Of a DNA stretch of 64,000 bases, positions 46,763-59,133 are shown piece by piece; position 1 is the first letter of the stretch; each line of letters begins with the position of its first letter. This DNA is from Sclerotinia nivalis. Its lineage: Eukaryota; Ascomycota; Leotiomycetes; Helotiales; Sclerotiniaceae. Location: assembly GCA_029531795.1 (NCBI GenBank), contig JAPEIS010000001.1, positions 4,774,001-4,838,000 of the forward strand, read 5' to 3'. Position numbers and translations under genes: made by a program. The notes beneath the pieces are model-generated. The model did not search any database. It had not been told where the DNA came from and saw only the letters and a program-made list of their open reading frames with translations.

Positions 46763-49700
46763 TCTTACTGGCCATTTCTTTTGATATCTATGAATCCTTG
46801 GAATACTTCTTTGAGGGCCTCAGCACATGGTATGGACCCCTTCATCGCCTCGTTTATTTGATCTGCCTAGGTAGGATAAGGCCCATCTACGGAATATTTT
46901 TCTAGTCTTACTTTATTTTGCCTTTTGGTCGGTCTCTTTGTAATTCTACTCTAATACTAGACCCTCACTTTCCCCTGAAACAACTTCATTCATATCAATT
47001 CGTTCCTTGACTGTTGAGAATGATGACAATGATGATAATTGACTCACTACAAAGTTTCGTATTTACTTCAAATTTCAACCCTTCTTCCTCCGTCATTTCT
47101 ATTCGTATGAAATTGATTGTATGACCAAAAAAATATATCTATTTCAGACTTATCCACAGTAGTTTCGTCCTTTTCCATAGCTTATCCATGTCCTTCTCAT
47201 GCCCCCAACTGCACCGTGCGTGGAAAGCAACATCAGATGTGATCCATAGAGAAACCGAAAGCGAAAGAGAGCTCTAATAACATCAACTAAGCTCCGACAT
47301 AAAGTGGGTTGATTCCCAAATAACGAGCGTGTTGTGTTCCAGAAAATCATCCCTTGGATTTTTACAAGCCACTTTGATTTCCGACTCGGATTTATTAATC
47401 CAAGATTGAACGGATCATGATATTTATTTGGAAGGGTCTCCGTCCCTTATGTGTAATTTTGTTGTAACTTGTAAGCAATTAGATCTCAACACTCGAATTA
47501 TTACTGCGATTCTTGATACAACTTGTTGTTCCCTTTTGTTCTACTGTCGCTTCCTCAGTGGCTAAGTTCTTTTTGCTTCGCACCTGCAGAAAGCCGAGTG
47601 GATCACACCAACTCAGGTACGAACATGGTTCTTAGCTCTTGACTTTCACAAATCCGCTCCAAGCACCTACCTAACTAGTCCTCTATGATCCTCAACTAGC
47701 CATACTAAGTTATCATTCGCACCTTAGCAAAGCTTACACACCCTTTTTCAGCATCCATGTTCTGGGCAAACAGTGCAGCAGCGCAATCAACATAGGTTCT
47801 CAACTTCAGGGTAGCTCTCCGCAACTCGAAGAAGTAATTCAGATGACCTTTTTCGCCCGATCTCGACCAAATGGGGGCAGATCATGATTGTTGCCACTTC
47901 CAAAATTGTCATGCAATTTCCTACCTGGGCTTTGGCCTGGTCCAACAAGCTTGAAATAGCTTGGCCTAGTCAGTACCTCGGAGCATAGGCCGAGTTCCTA
48001 GAGTCGACTTTTGGCACTAAGAAAAGTAAGATGCGTGAAGCTTTGGGAGCTACCCTTAATGATTGGCGTTCATGATCGGATGATATTTTCTTTAGTAAAA
48101 CTAAAGCCCAACTCAATTTCATTTTCTCCAGTTCTTCCCCCATGTACATTTGCGAAAATGACTAAGAAGATCTAATGTTTTCTCTGGTAAAAGAGATGAG
48201 GTGACAATCTGATCGTGATTAATTGATGAATATGATATCATGCTGTCGAGGTATTATGCTGATCATCCGTCAGCTATCGTGTTGTTCGTTCATCCAATCT
48301 TTCATCCAAGATCCCCAGAAATTGGGTGCCAACCTACCTGTTCCTGAGCTTCAAGCCTCTAACGTATAGAATTAAAAGCAGCGTTGAACTTATTCTTACG
48401 CACTGCCATTACGGAGCAGCCATAATTACCCTTGAAGATAGCATAAAAAGCTTGCAAGGTTGCACAGAGAGAGCTATTTTCGGTCTCCACTATACCTGGG
48501 TGTGCATATGCGAGCCAACAGAAAAGTCGACCACACACTGCTGAAATGTGCAGGAGACTGGGAGATTTTGTGCTGTGGTGAAGGCCTTAACGTTCCATTC
48601 TGAGAAAGCTCCTGTCCAATGCCCAAATTCTACGTTACTTCCATCTGACAGAAAGATACGTTGATGGAGTAAAATCTAGTTTTTAGCTGACTACTTGATT
48701 TTTGAAGGCGATTTGTTAGAACTAGTGGTATGTGCGGTATTATAACTGAGCGTTATGTCAAATTCCAATTCGTACGGGGAAAAGCGATACTCAGCGAACC
48801 ACCACATCGAACTCAACCCCTCCCTCATCGCTGGACAGAAGCACAAACAATCAAAATAGTCTTTTAAACCCCGAACCCGGAGAAAATGACACACACAACA
48901 AAAAGGAACGGAAGACCCCAAAAACCTAACACGAAGACATTTTCCTTTGCATTTCCTCGATAAGACATAGCCAATGGGGCGTGTTCCCAGCAAACTCCCA
49001 TCCATTTACACATCCCCTAGTCCCGCAAATCGCGAACTCTCATCCACACAGATTCCATCTTTCGGACACTTCGAAGTGCAATCAAGAAAATCTTACGCTT
49101 CCGCTGCGCCGCATTTCAACGGGAACTATTGTGAACATCCTCGAATGCCACGAGCGTCTAGCGCCAGAGTGAGGGTGCCCACAGTAGGTCCAAATAACTA
49201 CCCTGTATCTTCTTTAAGGGTGCCCCCGTGGTTCCAGCCTCGACAATTTCCAAATCATCGTCATGTGGCAATCTATCTGTAGGAGAAGCCGAAATTGGTA
49301 TATACATCTACACTTTTGCAATAATTGAGACAATGAGACAATAAATGATTAACAGATTATTCATGAGATCGAAACACAATTCTAGTGATGATTATGAGTA
49401 TATGAAAACACCTTATTAGAAGATTAAATGAAAAGTATTTATTTTAGAAAAGTCGATGTCGAAATCTAATTTCTCCTATGGATAAGGCAATTTCAGCTGG
49501 ACCCCAAAATTCGTGTAGAAAAGCCAAATTGGGAAATGGGGTAGAAAAGCCAATTGTCATGATCGTAACGTGGGGATATACTTTTGACTTTTTCTTGCTA
49601 CATTGACTTTCTTAGCGTTGATATTGTGCGATGTCTTTCTGTGATGGGCGCTTCTAGTCTTCCTGTCCCAGCATCTTTTACTTTCTTTTTTTGTTCCTAG

Positions 49701-52700
49701 GTTGCTACCGACAATTAGACGATTGATTCGGCCTATTCGGGATTGGGCATACCATTGCCCCCAACAGCGCAACCAACCTTCGGACATTTTCAAGTAAGCA
49801 TAACGCTTTCCCTTCGCATTGCAGTGCAGAGACGGAATACGGTATTGTACTTGTGGTTTTTAAAGCAGTTGGGTGGTGTCTGGCTCGGGATATCAACGTT
49901 GCTGCCGCACGTAGGCTTCTTGTTTAATCTCCTTTCTTGCTTATTACTCGCTGGCTTTTTTCATCACGGTTCACACACAATCATTTTTTTGGTTTTTTTT
50001 GACAGTCGGACTGGTCCGGAGTGCTTTGTGCTGGCGCGCGCGACTGACTTTATGCAAGTAGGTGTGAAGATGAAAATAATGTACAAGGGGTATTGATACG
50101 GTCGTGTCCCTGGATAAGGAATAGTGAAATCCCCAAAAGGGGGAAGCGAGTTTGTGAGGAGCTGTGACATCCGTTACTTCTAACTTTAATTGGTGTATGT
50201 GCGACCGAGGCGTGTAGAAGTGTAGAACTTCGGTCCGCTGTCTAATCCGTAGTTGCCGTGATCTCTAAGTATGGTATTTTGTATGTACTTGTAACTACAA
50301 CTTTTACAACTTTTACGATTATTCCCACTCTTGCCTGGAGTTGGGCATTTGGGGCGGGCAAGAATATTTTTTGAATCTACGGAAGTTCCAACTTCCTACT
50401 CACCAAGGGTTATGTTTATGAATGTCTCTGATGATGGCTTGATCCTTGGCTCCCGCATATTCCTCGTCGAAAATCAAATCATGATAAATTTCCATTTTCC
50501 CTGCAAGACGTAAGACTTAGATTGTTAATTGAGCCATTCAAAAGGGCGACGGGATTACGGATTGCGAAAAGGAAGGGACTGTCGGTATGGCTGTAGAATT
50601 TATATGGGTTAGTGGTGGTCCTGTGGACTCTTCAAGACGGCTCACAACGGAGCGATGGAGATGTGCCCAGCTGTCTATGGGTTCGCAGGTTCATTCTATG
50701 CAAGGATTCATTTCAGATTGCTTTTTTGGATGCCTAACTGGGCAAGAAAACATGCAAACCTCCCTGAGCCCTGAACATCTTTGCTTAAGAAATGATTGAG
50801 TGTACCGGCATGTTCGCCGACCAAAACTTCGTGGTCCAGGGATATTTTGAACTGGGGGAAGGAAGAAAGGATAATTGCCGTCTTCCGCAACTTTTTCTAA
50901 GACATATCCTAATCCAAGGGACCACCAACGCAAGCAAGCACATAACTATCACCAGCTTCACAGCAAGTAGTTAGGAAAGGGTGCTAAACGCTTTAACCCC
51001 CACGTATCATTCGGGGGCTCTAGACCTAGATTCTTGCTTAGGGGTTACAATAATGTTTCCTGCAATACCATTGAAGGTGATAGCGATGGCAAGTTGCGAC
51101 TCAAAAAGCTATAGTAATGATTGAAAAGTAAGCATTTTAGAACCACATCATCCTGTTGCGCGTCTGATCATCTCACTGCGTATTTGCGCAATCATGTAAT
51201 TTCCCCCAAAGTTAAGCGTGGAGGGCCAAAGCGACGCGATAAAAATGGTGGTGGGGTTAATTTAATCCTATGTACATTTCATACTCCATAAATTGTACAA
51301 GACACAAGAACACGAGCCGAGGAAGTTATGAAGCTGGAAAGGAGCACAAAATAAAAGCCTTGAAGGCCTTTACACAAACGAGTCTGAGCGGCCACGTGGA
51401 AGGTCGGGGGGTTACTATTGCCAGTGGGAAAATGCAGGGAGAAAGGGGGAGGAAGGTACTTGGGGTCCTTGTGTTGGGGGATATGCAGGTACAGGAGTCG
51501 TTCGTACTCAAAATATCGTGAATAAGGTGGCATTTCATACGGTGATGCTAATGCTACCTGCGCCTTTCCATATCGTTTGTATTGTTCTTGTATTGCCATT
51601 AGAAGTACATGGGAACATACTATTTGTATGTATCTGCAAAGGGATGGAAGTATACAACCTATCAGAAGATGATAATGACTACCACCGCGCGTAACTTTTG
51701 TTTATCAGCGAAATTTCGGGAGTTGGTGTTTAGTATAAGGGAATGGAAAGATCTGATGGATGGAATAATTAATGATAGAGCGAATTGGATGCCGCCCGAG
51801 TCTTGGAATACAACACAAGCGGCACGGTGATTCCTAAGTTGTTGCTTGATTGTTTGGTAAGTAATTATGAGATGATTACTGTATTTGAAAATATTTGTTG
51901 ATGGTTGTCATAAAAATGTTTTGATTTGTTTATATGTTATCTGGTAGTATGATCGGCCCCATTTGTTTTACCTCATTATCTGCACGTCGCTCTTTATGTT
52001 CGTACCTGCATGATGTTGTGTTTCCAAGATTTGATCTCCATTCCCCAAATTCTGAGAAAGGAATATGGAACAGCACCTACCGATAATGCCGAAGATACCG
52101 AATCATAGAGTTTTCCGTGGGTCTTTATGCACATTAATCAATTCTCGCGATGATTATGATGATGATGGTGATTAGAGCACGATCTGGAATATTATGGTTA
52201 ACACAAGATCAACAGGGCTACTACGCAATGAGCAGGATTAAGGGTTTACTTTTCTAGGATAAGGATATTTTATGTGCATGCTCGAGGAATGGTACAACTC
52301 ATCAGGATTCAGCAAGCTCAGGTCGTCAATGTCAACACTTTCATGATGATCTTTACCTCGAACTGCTGACCTGCATAGTATCATCGTATTATGTGCTGTA
52401 CAATACCTTCCTACATTCGTAGATGTCAGGGAAAGGAAGAAAGAGGAGCGAAAGCCAAGTCATGGAACCAGCACTTCTCATCCTGCCGGTAGCTCTCACT
52501 TACTTTAGCGACGTTGCACCAGAGCCAAGAAATCTAGATATCCCCATATCCCCGTTCGCCTTCTTCCTTCCAAGAATTAGCTGTCCCGTATTCTATGCAT
52601 ATCCTCGTCTTATTCCTTTACATCGTTCTTATCTGATATCATCCTTCATTTATTCTGTTGCCTACGATACATATTTATTTATACGTTTCAAGGTTGGGTT

Positions 52701-55127
52701 TCCAAATATAAATTTTCTGTTCTTTAAAGAAATGAAAGAGATCGTACTTGTTCCTGTTGATGCAAGCAAGGTATATACTAGATTCAAAAATGACAGGTCA
52801 GAAATCCCATCAGATCCAGGTGAAGGAGCCTCAGGAAATTCTAGGTACGCTGCAATCCTATCTTAGTACACAAGCCACAAGCTGTTAATGATTCACATCT
52901 TACTGGGAATTGCTTAAGGCGGCCTTCTTCACCGATGATCACGATCAAACCACCCTCAAGGTATTTCGAGAATTTATTTAAGGCTTGAAGATTGCTTACC
53001 ATATATCCTTGTTATCCCGAATAATACTCATGATTATGGATATGCAGTTAGTTTCACATGACGAAAGCACTCGTAGACGCCCATTTCCTGAAGACGCTGT
53101 GAGGACCCTGTGGGCTGATACATATTCCAATGGGTCACACGGTGTTTGTTCTTTCCCCAGACAAATTATAATTCTTCAGCGCACCCACCGCTAGATGTGA
53201 TGGATGATCTCTATCATAATACGGTGAGATCTTGAATCATTGCCATCTGCGCCGCCAACATCACAATCAAGTGCGGGTATCGAAATCTACGTTCCCCGTA
53301 TGGAGAAGTATTCCCACTTTCGGGGTCCTAGGTGAACTCTGATTTTGACTTTGATAATTTTTAAAGGGTTTTCAACTTGGCAAGAAAAGACGGAGGCACT
53401 TCCCGTTACCATTTTGAACCTCTTCCGACAGGCCAAGTGGAAACGGCAACCTGCATATTCTGTGCACCAGATAGCTTCTCTACTTCAGTGATACAACAGC
53501 ACGAACCCGCGACCCAGTTCCGTAGCCCTGGAAATCTTTGCACCTGCTTCAATGTTATGCTATTGTTGCATAACGGCCTAGCCTTCCATTCCATAATCCC
53601 ACTTTTATTCGTGAATTCATTTCATTTTGGCACAAGAGTATTGTGTGACCAAGCCACCCGCTCGTCCTCTATCATTCTTCAGATTCTTCCCTGCTTTGCA
53701 TGGCGATACGAGTCCAAGTAGTACGTATGTATAGAATGATGCCGACGGAATGGTAAATGAATCAAATGGGGCGTTTCCAGCGAACCAATGTTTTGGTATT
53801 GGGAACTTCCTCGATGAAAATCCCGGAGGTTTACCTTCCATTGTCTCATTGCTGTTGCCGTGCCGCATGCTTTCGAAATATAACGAACGGCATATCTTTA
53901 CATGCGGAGCTTACTGTGGCTTGTCTGGCATTTGCAGAGGGCTTTCATCCCATTTATGTTCTGGGTCGTGTTAAATCAGCAGTACGAACGTCATCAGGGA
54001 TCCAGGGAACTTAAGGAAGGGCATATTACTTTGCTATTGGGATCTTCGTCGGGAATTATTTGATATCCCATGCGTTTCTTTGACTTGCCAAGCTGTACGC
54101 CCCTGGATCATTCGCGTATGGCCAGAGGAGGGATGGAATACCTTGCGTTTGGAGGGGCAAGGGAGGATTAATTTGTCGAGATTAGTTGAGAGAATGAAAA
54201 TTTAAAAATGTATTTGACATCATTTTATATGTTTGACGTAGTCTCGAGTAATTGTTAAAAGATCAAGAACTATCGAATTTTAGAATTTCATGATATGACT
54301 TATTTAAAACCCAAATCTCTGTGCGTAAAATCTCAAATGGTAACAAGTGGGGACCGTCAGACATCTCCTTGCAATCACTACTATCTACCTTCCTTCTCCA
54401 TATACCATACTCCAGCAAATCCATTGCACATAACTAACTCAACACAACCACCGAAAAACTGCTTCAACACTTCGCCGCAAACTTCCTCCTCTCTCTCTCG
54501 AGACAACATCATTTCTCCTACATCGAAATATCCAACTACTTACTCCGTCACCTTTATTTATAGTTACGATTTTATCCCTACAAGCTTACATTCTTTAATT
54601 CTAATCATAAATAGTGTATCATCCCCTATAATCTTTCGACTGTGAGAATACTGATGCTTTTATTAGATAGATATACATGCTTGCATTATGGGAATAGTGA
54701 TATGCTCTTTAATACTAATTCATCATCTCTATGGAAGGGCCGGTAGAGTGGTTGGGTTGTGGGATTTTTTGTTGGTTGATATGGATATTTGAGGGTGGTG
54801 GATGAGATTAGTACTCAATATTTGAGAAAAAATTGAGAATTGTGAATATAATCAAGGTTCAAGGTCTGATATTCATTCATACGATGATGGTGCAATGTTC
54901 GAGAGAAGTTAATACCATGAAAAGCGAAAGTGAATGTACAATTTGTGAGAACATTTGTACATATCAAGTTCGAAAGATGAGCTAAGATTTACATTTCGAG
55001 TATTTATACTCCTGAGACCTCAGAAGATTGACAAGATAATATGCGCACTCAACACCCGCACCATTTCCCAACACCGTCGCTATCCCTCCCCTCATACTCC
55101 TTTATCTTTCCCCTTTCTTCTCTCCCC

Positions 55128-58100
55128 TTAATACGCACGCACCCTCTCACTCCAAGTCTCTCCATCCACCAAAGCCGGCTTACGATACCCACTCCAAATC
55201 GTCGCATTAGGAACTAACTCAAACCCGCCAATTTTCGCCCCTTCACTATCAAGGGACCAAAGAGTCAAGGCCACGGTGTTTGTTCCGTGATGATTGAGAA
55301 TACCCTCCGGGATGGGAAAGTTGGTTTGGGGACCTAAGTTGTTTACTTTGGGGAGGCGATGTGTTAGTTTGGTAGTTAATAGAGAGAAGGGGAATGGACA
55401 GGGGAAGAAAAGGGAGACGGAAATAGGGAAGAGGAGAAGACCTACCATATTTTCCAAACTGCCACCCGTTGACAAAAAGCTGTACTCTATAATTACCTCC
55501 ATTTCCTTCTTCACCCGACGTCCCATTAAACACAAACCCCATAGGGACATCCCATCCCTCCGTTACATGCAACTCAAACTTCGTAGTGAAAAAGCCCACT
55601 CCCGCACTTTCCACTCCATCCTCAACCGGATTTTTCACTCCCCACTCCTCACTCGGCGGGTTCGGTAAATGATACCCATGTCTCTCTGCAAACATCGCCC
55701 CTTCATTTCGTGGTCCCCGTGTTTTATCGATGTATCGCTCACCGCCTAAGTTTCCTGTCATCTTCCAGACGATGTCGGTTTGGGGATGTGAAGAGAGCGA
55801 ATAATTGAGGATGCCTCGGGGAAATTTTATAGCGTCCGTCCCGGGGGCTTCTTCGTCTTGACCCATGTGGTCTATTAGTACCGTGAACACATATTCATTG
55901 CCAGCTTGGAGGGAAGATGGAAGTGCCAAGGTTTGAGCATAAGTTTGGTTTCCACCACTACCGATCCAAGATCCTAGGAATGTGGAATTGAGCCAAATTG
56001 AATGAGCGAAGCCGGCGCCGCCGGTCGTGTTGATGAAAAATGTGGCTTCGTTGCCAGTGGAGAGGAAGTGGCCGCGGTAAATGAGGGATCCTGTGTGGTA
56101 ACCGTAGTCACTGGCATACATTGAAGTGGGAGTTGTGAGATTGAGAGTGTTGTTTGTAGTTGTATGATCTAATGATGTCCATTGGGAATCATTGTAGGTA
56201 GGTTGGAGTTCGGGGAGGGAATCGATGTAGTGCCATGGTTGAGTTTTGAAATTTGGGAGAGTTATTGATGGGGGACTGAATGATACTTGGCCAAGAAGAT
56301 TTCCATTCCTTGACTTTGTGTGAAGTAGTTTGCCATTGAAGAAAAGTGAAGTTACTTCGGTAGGTGTTGAAATGACTTCGAAGTTAGCCGTGGCGTTGAT
56401 ATCACCAGTGAGTTTAAGTAGTTTTCCTTCAATACCGGCTGTTCGTAAGAGATAACCACCATTGATGATAACAAATGATTTCGATGGAGATGTATGGTTT
56501 CCAACTGGTTGAGGCGCTTCTATTTCCAAAGACCAGTAATTGTATGCTTCATTCCGCCACAGAAGGTAAATCCTTAGCTTTCCGATTTGGACAACTCGTC
56601 TTTCTGGCTCCACCATCCAGTGAAGCACCCATGATCCACTGAGTCTTTGAATATCAACTCCATGTCCTTCAATAACTTCAGGAACACCAAATGAAGCCGG
56701 AAAAGCAGCCTCGTTGTTCTCCCCATTCCCACCATAAAGAACCAAAACTCGTCCTGAATCAATACTCTTAGCCCAACTAAAAATCTCCGCTGATGAATAG
56801 ATCATATGGAGTCCTCCGATATCGTAGTCTGTAACATGAATCTTTGAATCTCGACCATTCATTACTAATGATCCACCAAGTTGAGGTATCGTAATGTTGC
56901 CACGAGATGTAGTGACAGTAAAATTATACAATGTTCTTGCGAATGAAGTGAAATCCGCATGCCGGACAACGTAAAAGTTGGTCCTTGTGCCATTCGTATC
57001 ATTAATGGCACCAAATAATGGAGTTACAGCAATTTCAGCTGGAACTCCATAAGATCCATTCGCACCATGTCCGGGTGTAGTAGTTAAGTAAGCTGCGGAT
57101 GCTTTCAAGAAGTTGGCTTCGAGTTTCATTTCACTATACTTCTCACGCCAGATTTGACGATCTTCGGTAATTGATGCTCCATAATCATAGGATGTGTATC
57201 CTCCATGATAGCCAAGGTTACCCCAGTTAGTACCGCCATAAATCTTTCACAACGTTAGTAATCAAGGCACAGGTGTTGAGAACAAGCTATGGATCTTACC
57301 ATGTAGACATTGAAGATTGCCACCGCAAAGCTGTAAGTGTTTTTGAACTGGACCTTGATCGCATCATTGTTGGTAAGGATGGCGCATCGATCTTCTCCAA
57401 CACCACCCCTGTATATAAAATCAGCAGTGAGTGCATCAATTTTCTTTTGCAAACTTACCACCCGTCTCCACCCCCACCCTGGAATTCGGCAATTGCAAAA
57501 GGTGTCGATGGACTATAATTTGCATGACTCATCTCCCAAGTCTTGGGAAATCTATAAGTCGGCCAAATATATGGATCACCACAGTCATAACGCATAGGAT
57601 AAGCATCAATTCCATAAAGATCCACTTCTGCAAGGCCACTGCCCGGCGCAAAATTACCTATATTCAAATTATCATTGACTATAAACGGTACAACGATTCC
57701 TGCATCAAGAAGCTGTTGCTCCACGAATGCCATGTACTCTTTATTCATTTGACTTGGAAAATTAGTAACACCTGGCCACGATGCGTATTCATTTTCAGGT
57801 TGGACCATGATCACAGGACCACCATTTGTGATTTGTGCTCTGGCTATGATTTTGCCAATTGTAGAAGCATAGTTCTGAGTCGAATCAAGATAATCCTGAT
57901 CCGTGGATCTGATGACTCCTTTTATCTTAAGCACCCAGCCGGGGATTCCTCCAGCTGCTGTTTCGGCATTGATATATGGACCAGGACGAGCGATTAAGTA
58001 GATTCCAGCTTCCGTTGCAGCATTGAAAAATTCATCGAGACTGAATACCCCATTCATAACCATTTCTCCAGGGCTTCCTTCAAGTAGGCCCCAGTACGTG

Positions 58101-58438
58101 TAGAAAGATACACCACTGAAGCCCATTGCCTTGATTTTTTGGAAGACGTCGAGCCATAATCCTGGAGACGGAAGACGGAATGGATGGACTTCACCAGAAT
58201 AGATCATAATACGTTCACCACGAACAAGAATGGAATGTTCATCCCACGACACCTGTGGACATATCACGGATTAAAATTCTTCTTTTGGAAGTCTCCACTG
58301 CAAATGACTGACCACGTCTTGTAGAACGTCTCTTTTGTACGCGTGAATGCGTGCATTCTGAATATTGCCAACCGTCAGAGCGAAAAATCCCTGCACCAAG
58401 CATGCAACAATGAGAAATAAACTGAAATGGATCGACAT
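55128..58438 (-). CDS. Secreted beta-galactosidase, glycoside hydrolase family 35 (LacA type)
   Basis: Extracellular enzyme releasing terminal beta-galactose from pectic side chains and oligosaccharides. Five exons, 58438..58313, 58252..57459, 57408..57300, 57243..55446 and 55333..55128, give 1010 residues, the normal length for fungal LacA. Signal peptide [19 protein letters not shown]. The TIM barrel opens with [20 protein letters not shown] and [19 protein letters not shown]. Acid/base Glu is in VMVQPENEY (about 197); nucleophile Glu is in [11 protein letters not shown] (about 298). Both fit the positions known for Aspergillus and Penicillium enzymes. [22 protein letters not shown] follows (read as two overlapping pieces). 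Beta-sandwich domains come after, with many N-x-S/T glycosylation sites and jelly-roll ends [10 protein letters not shown] and NGWQFGKYG. An upstream in-frame ATG at 58471 would add 11 residues; 58438 is preferred because it places the signal peptide first. Confidence 0.94.
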
Positions 58439-59031
58439 GATGAAGTATTGGTGGGCAACCACAGGAGCCATGAAGTGCTTCTGTAAGGTAGTACCACTGC
58501 ATCCTTATACTTTTAAAAACACAAAGTTTTGTCCATTGAGACGCAACTCTGCGAATTTGCCCATTTAATGATGAATAAATCACCCCAACTTTGGAGGCAG
58601 AGTGGGACGAATGTATAGGCTGAATGCATACTCCGCACTGGCGGCGACATTTGCAAATGATCTACAGTCCAATTGTGAAGCATGTCGAATGCTATACCCT
58701 TGCGCTTTAATCATGATGTACTAGCGTAGTTTGTTGAGTTGAATATAGTGGTGATTGTATGTATCAAGATATGATGTTTGATGTTGTAAGTTGTAAGTTG
58801 CAACTACAGATTGGGAAAGGATGAGATGAGGAACAACCGCTGTTTACCCGAAGACAAGCCAGAACGGCCAGAACATGCATAAGCTTATGCCGACCCCACC
58901 TGATCCACAAGCGACCACCCCACCACTAGGAAAAATCTGACACGCAAGAATGGAGTCAAAGAAAGACACAATACGAGTACAACGCATTATATTCCACTCT
59001 ATCACGGTGTGCTTCAACAAACAAGCAGTTC
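58439..59031. other. Promoter side of the beta-galactosidase gene
   Basis: About 590 bases between the GH35 start and the tRNA. It must contain the GH35 promoter; no specific site assigned. A minus open frame at 58844-59143 runs over the tRNA and is not a gene. Confidence 0.5.
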
Positions 59032-59133
59032 GGTGTTGTGGTTTAGTGGTATAATTCTTGCTTAGGGATAAATTAGTCGTCTTTGATTGATTATCCATGT
59101 AAGAGGTCCCCGGTTCAATCCCGGGCAACGCCC
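59032..59133 (+). tRNA. tRNA-Pro(AGG) with a 30-nt intron
   Basis: The acceptor stem GGTGTTG pairs with CAACGCC (one G-U), discriminator C. The D arm is within TTTAGTGGTATAA. Anticodon stem CTTGC (59057-59061) pairs with GTAAG (59099-59103). Loop TT-AGG-G then the intron (59068-59097) then T, so the intron sits after position 37 as is canonical. T arm CCCGG-TTCAATC-CCGGG. The mature length is 72 nt. AGG at 59064-59066 reads CCU/CCC-type Pro codons after A34-to-I modification. Within the precursor, GGATAA (59066-59071) pairs perfectly with TTATCC (59091-59096), forming the anticodon-intron helix expected by the splicing endonuclease. Confidence 0.93.

Larger units (their letters stand above)
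45405..55127. other. 9.7 kb gene desert upstream of the homeobox gene
   Basis: The largest gap in the window. No open frame has recognisable domains or a convincing spliced structure. 45.4-46.6 kb is probably promoter and leader of the homeobox gene. 46.6-55.1 kb is ordinary-composition DNA with scattered short open frames. The longest one checked, 52423-52866 (147 codons, +), has a GKGRKRSESQ start and no family features. Microsatellites at 46493 and 46725 are listed separately. No tRNA, transposase or reverse transcriptase relic recognised. Confidence 0.5.

Noticed and set aside
52423..52866. 147-codon open frame with a basic start in the gene desert
   Set aside because: Sequence looks random, has no recognisable family and no surrounding exons; left as unsupported.
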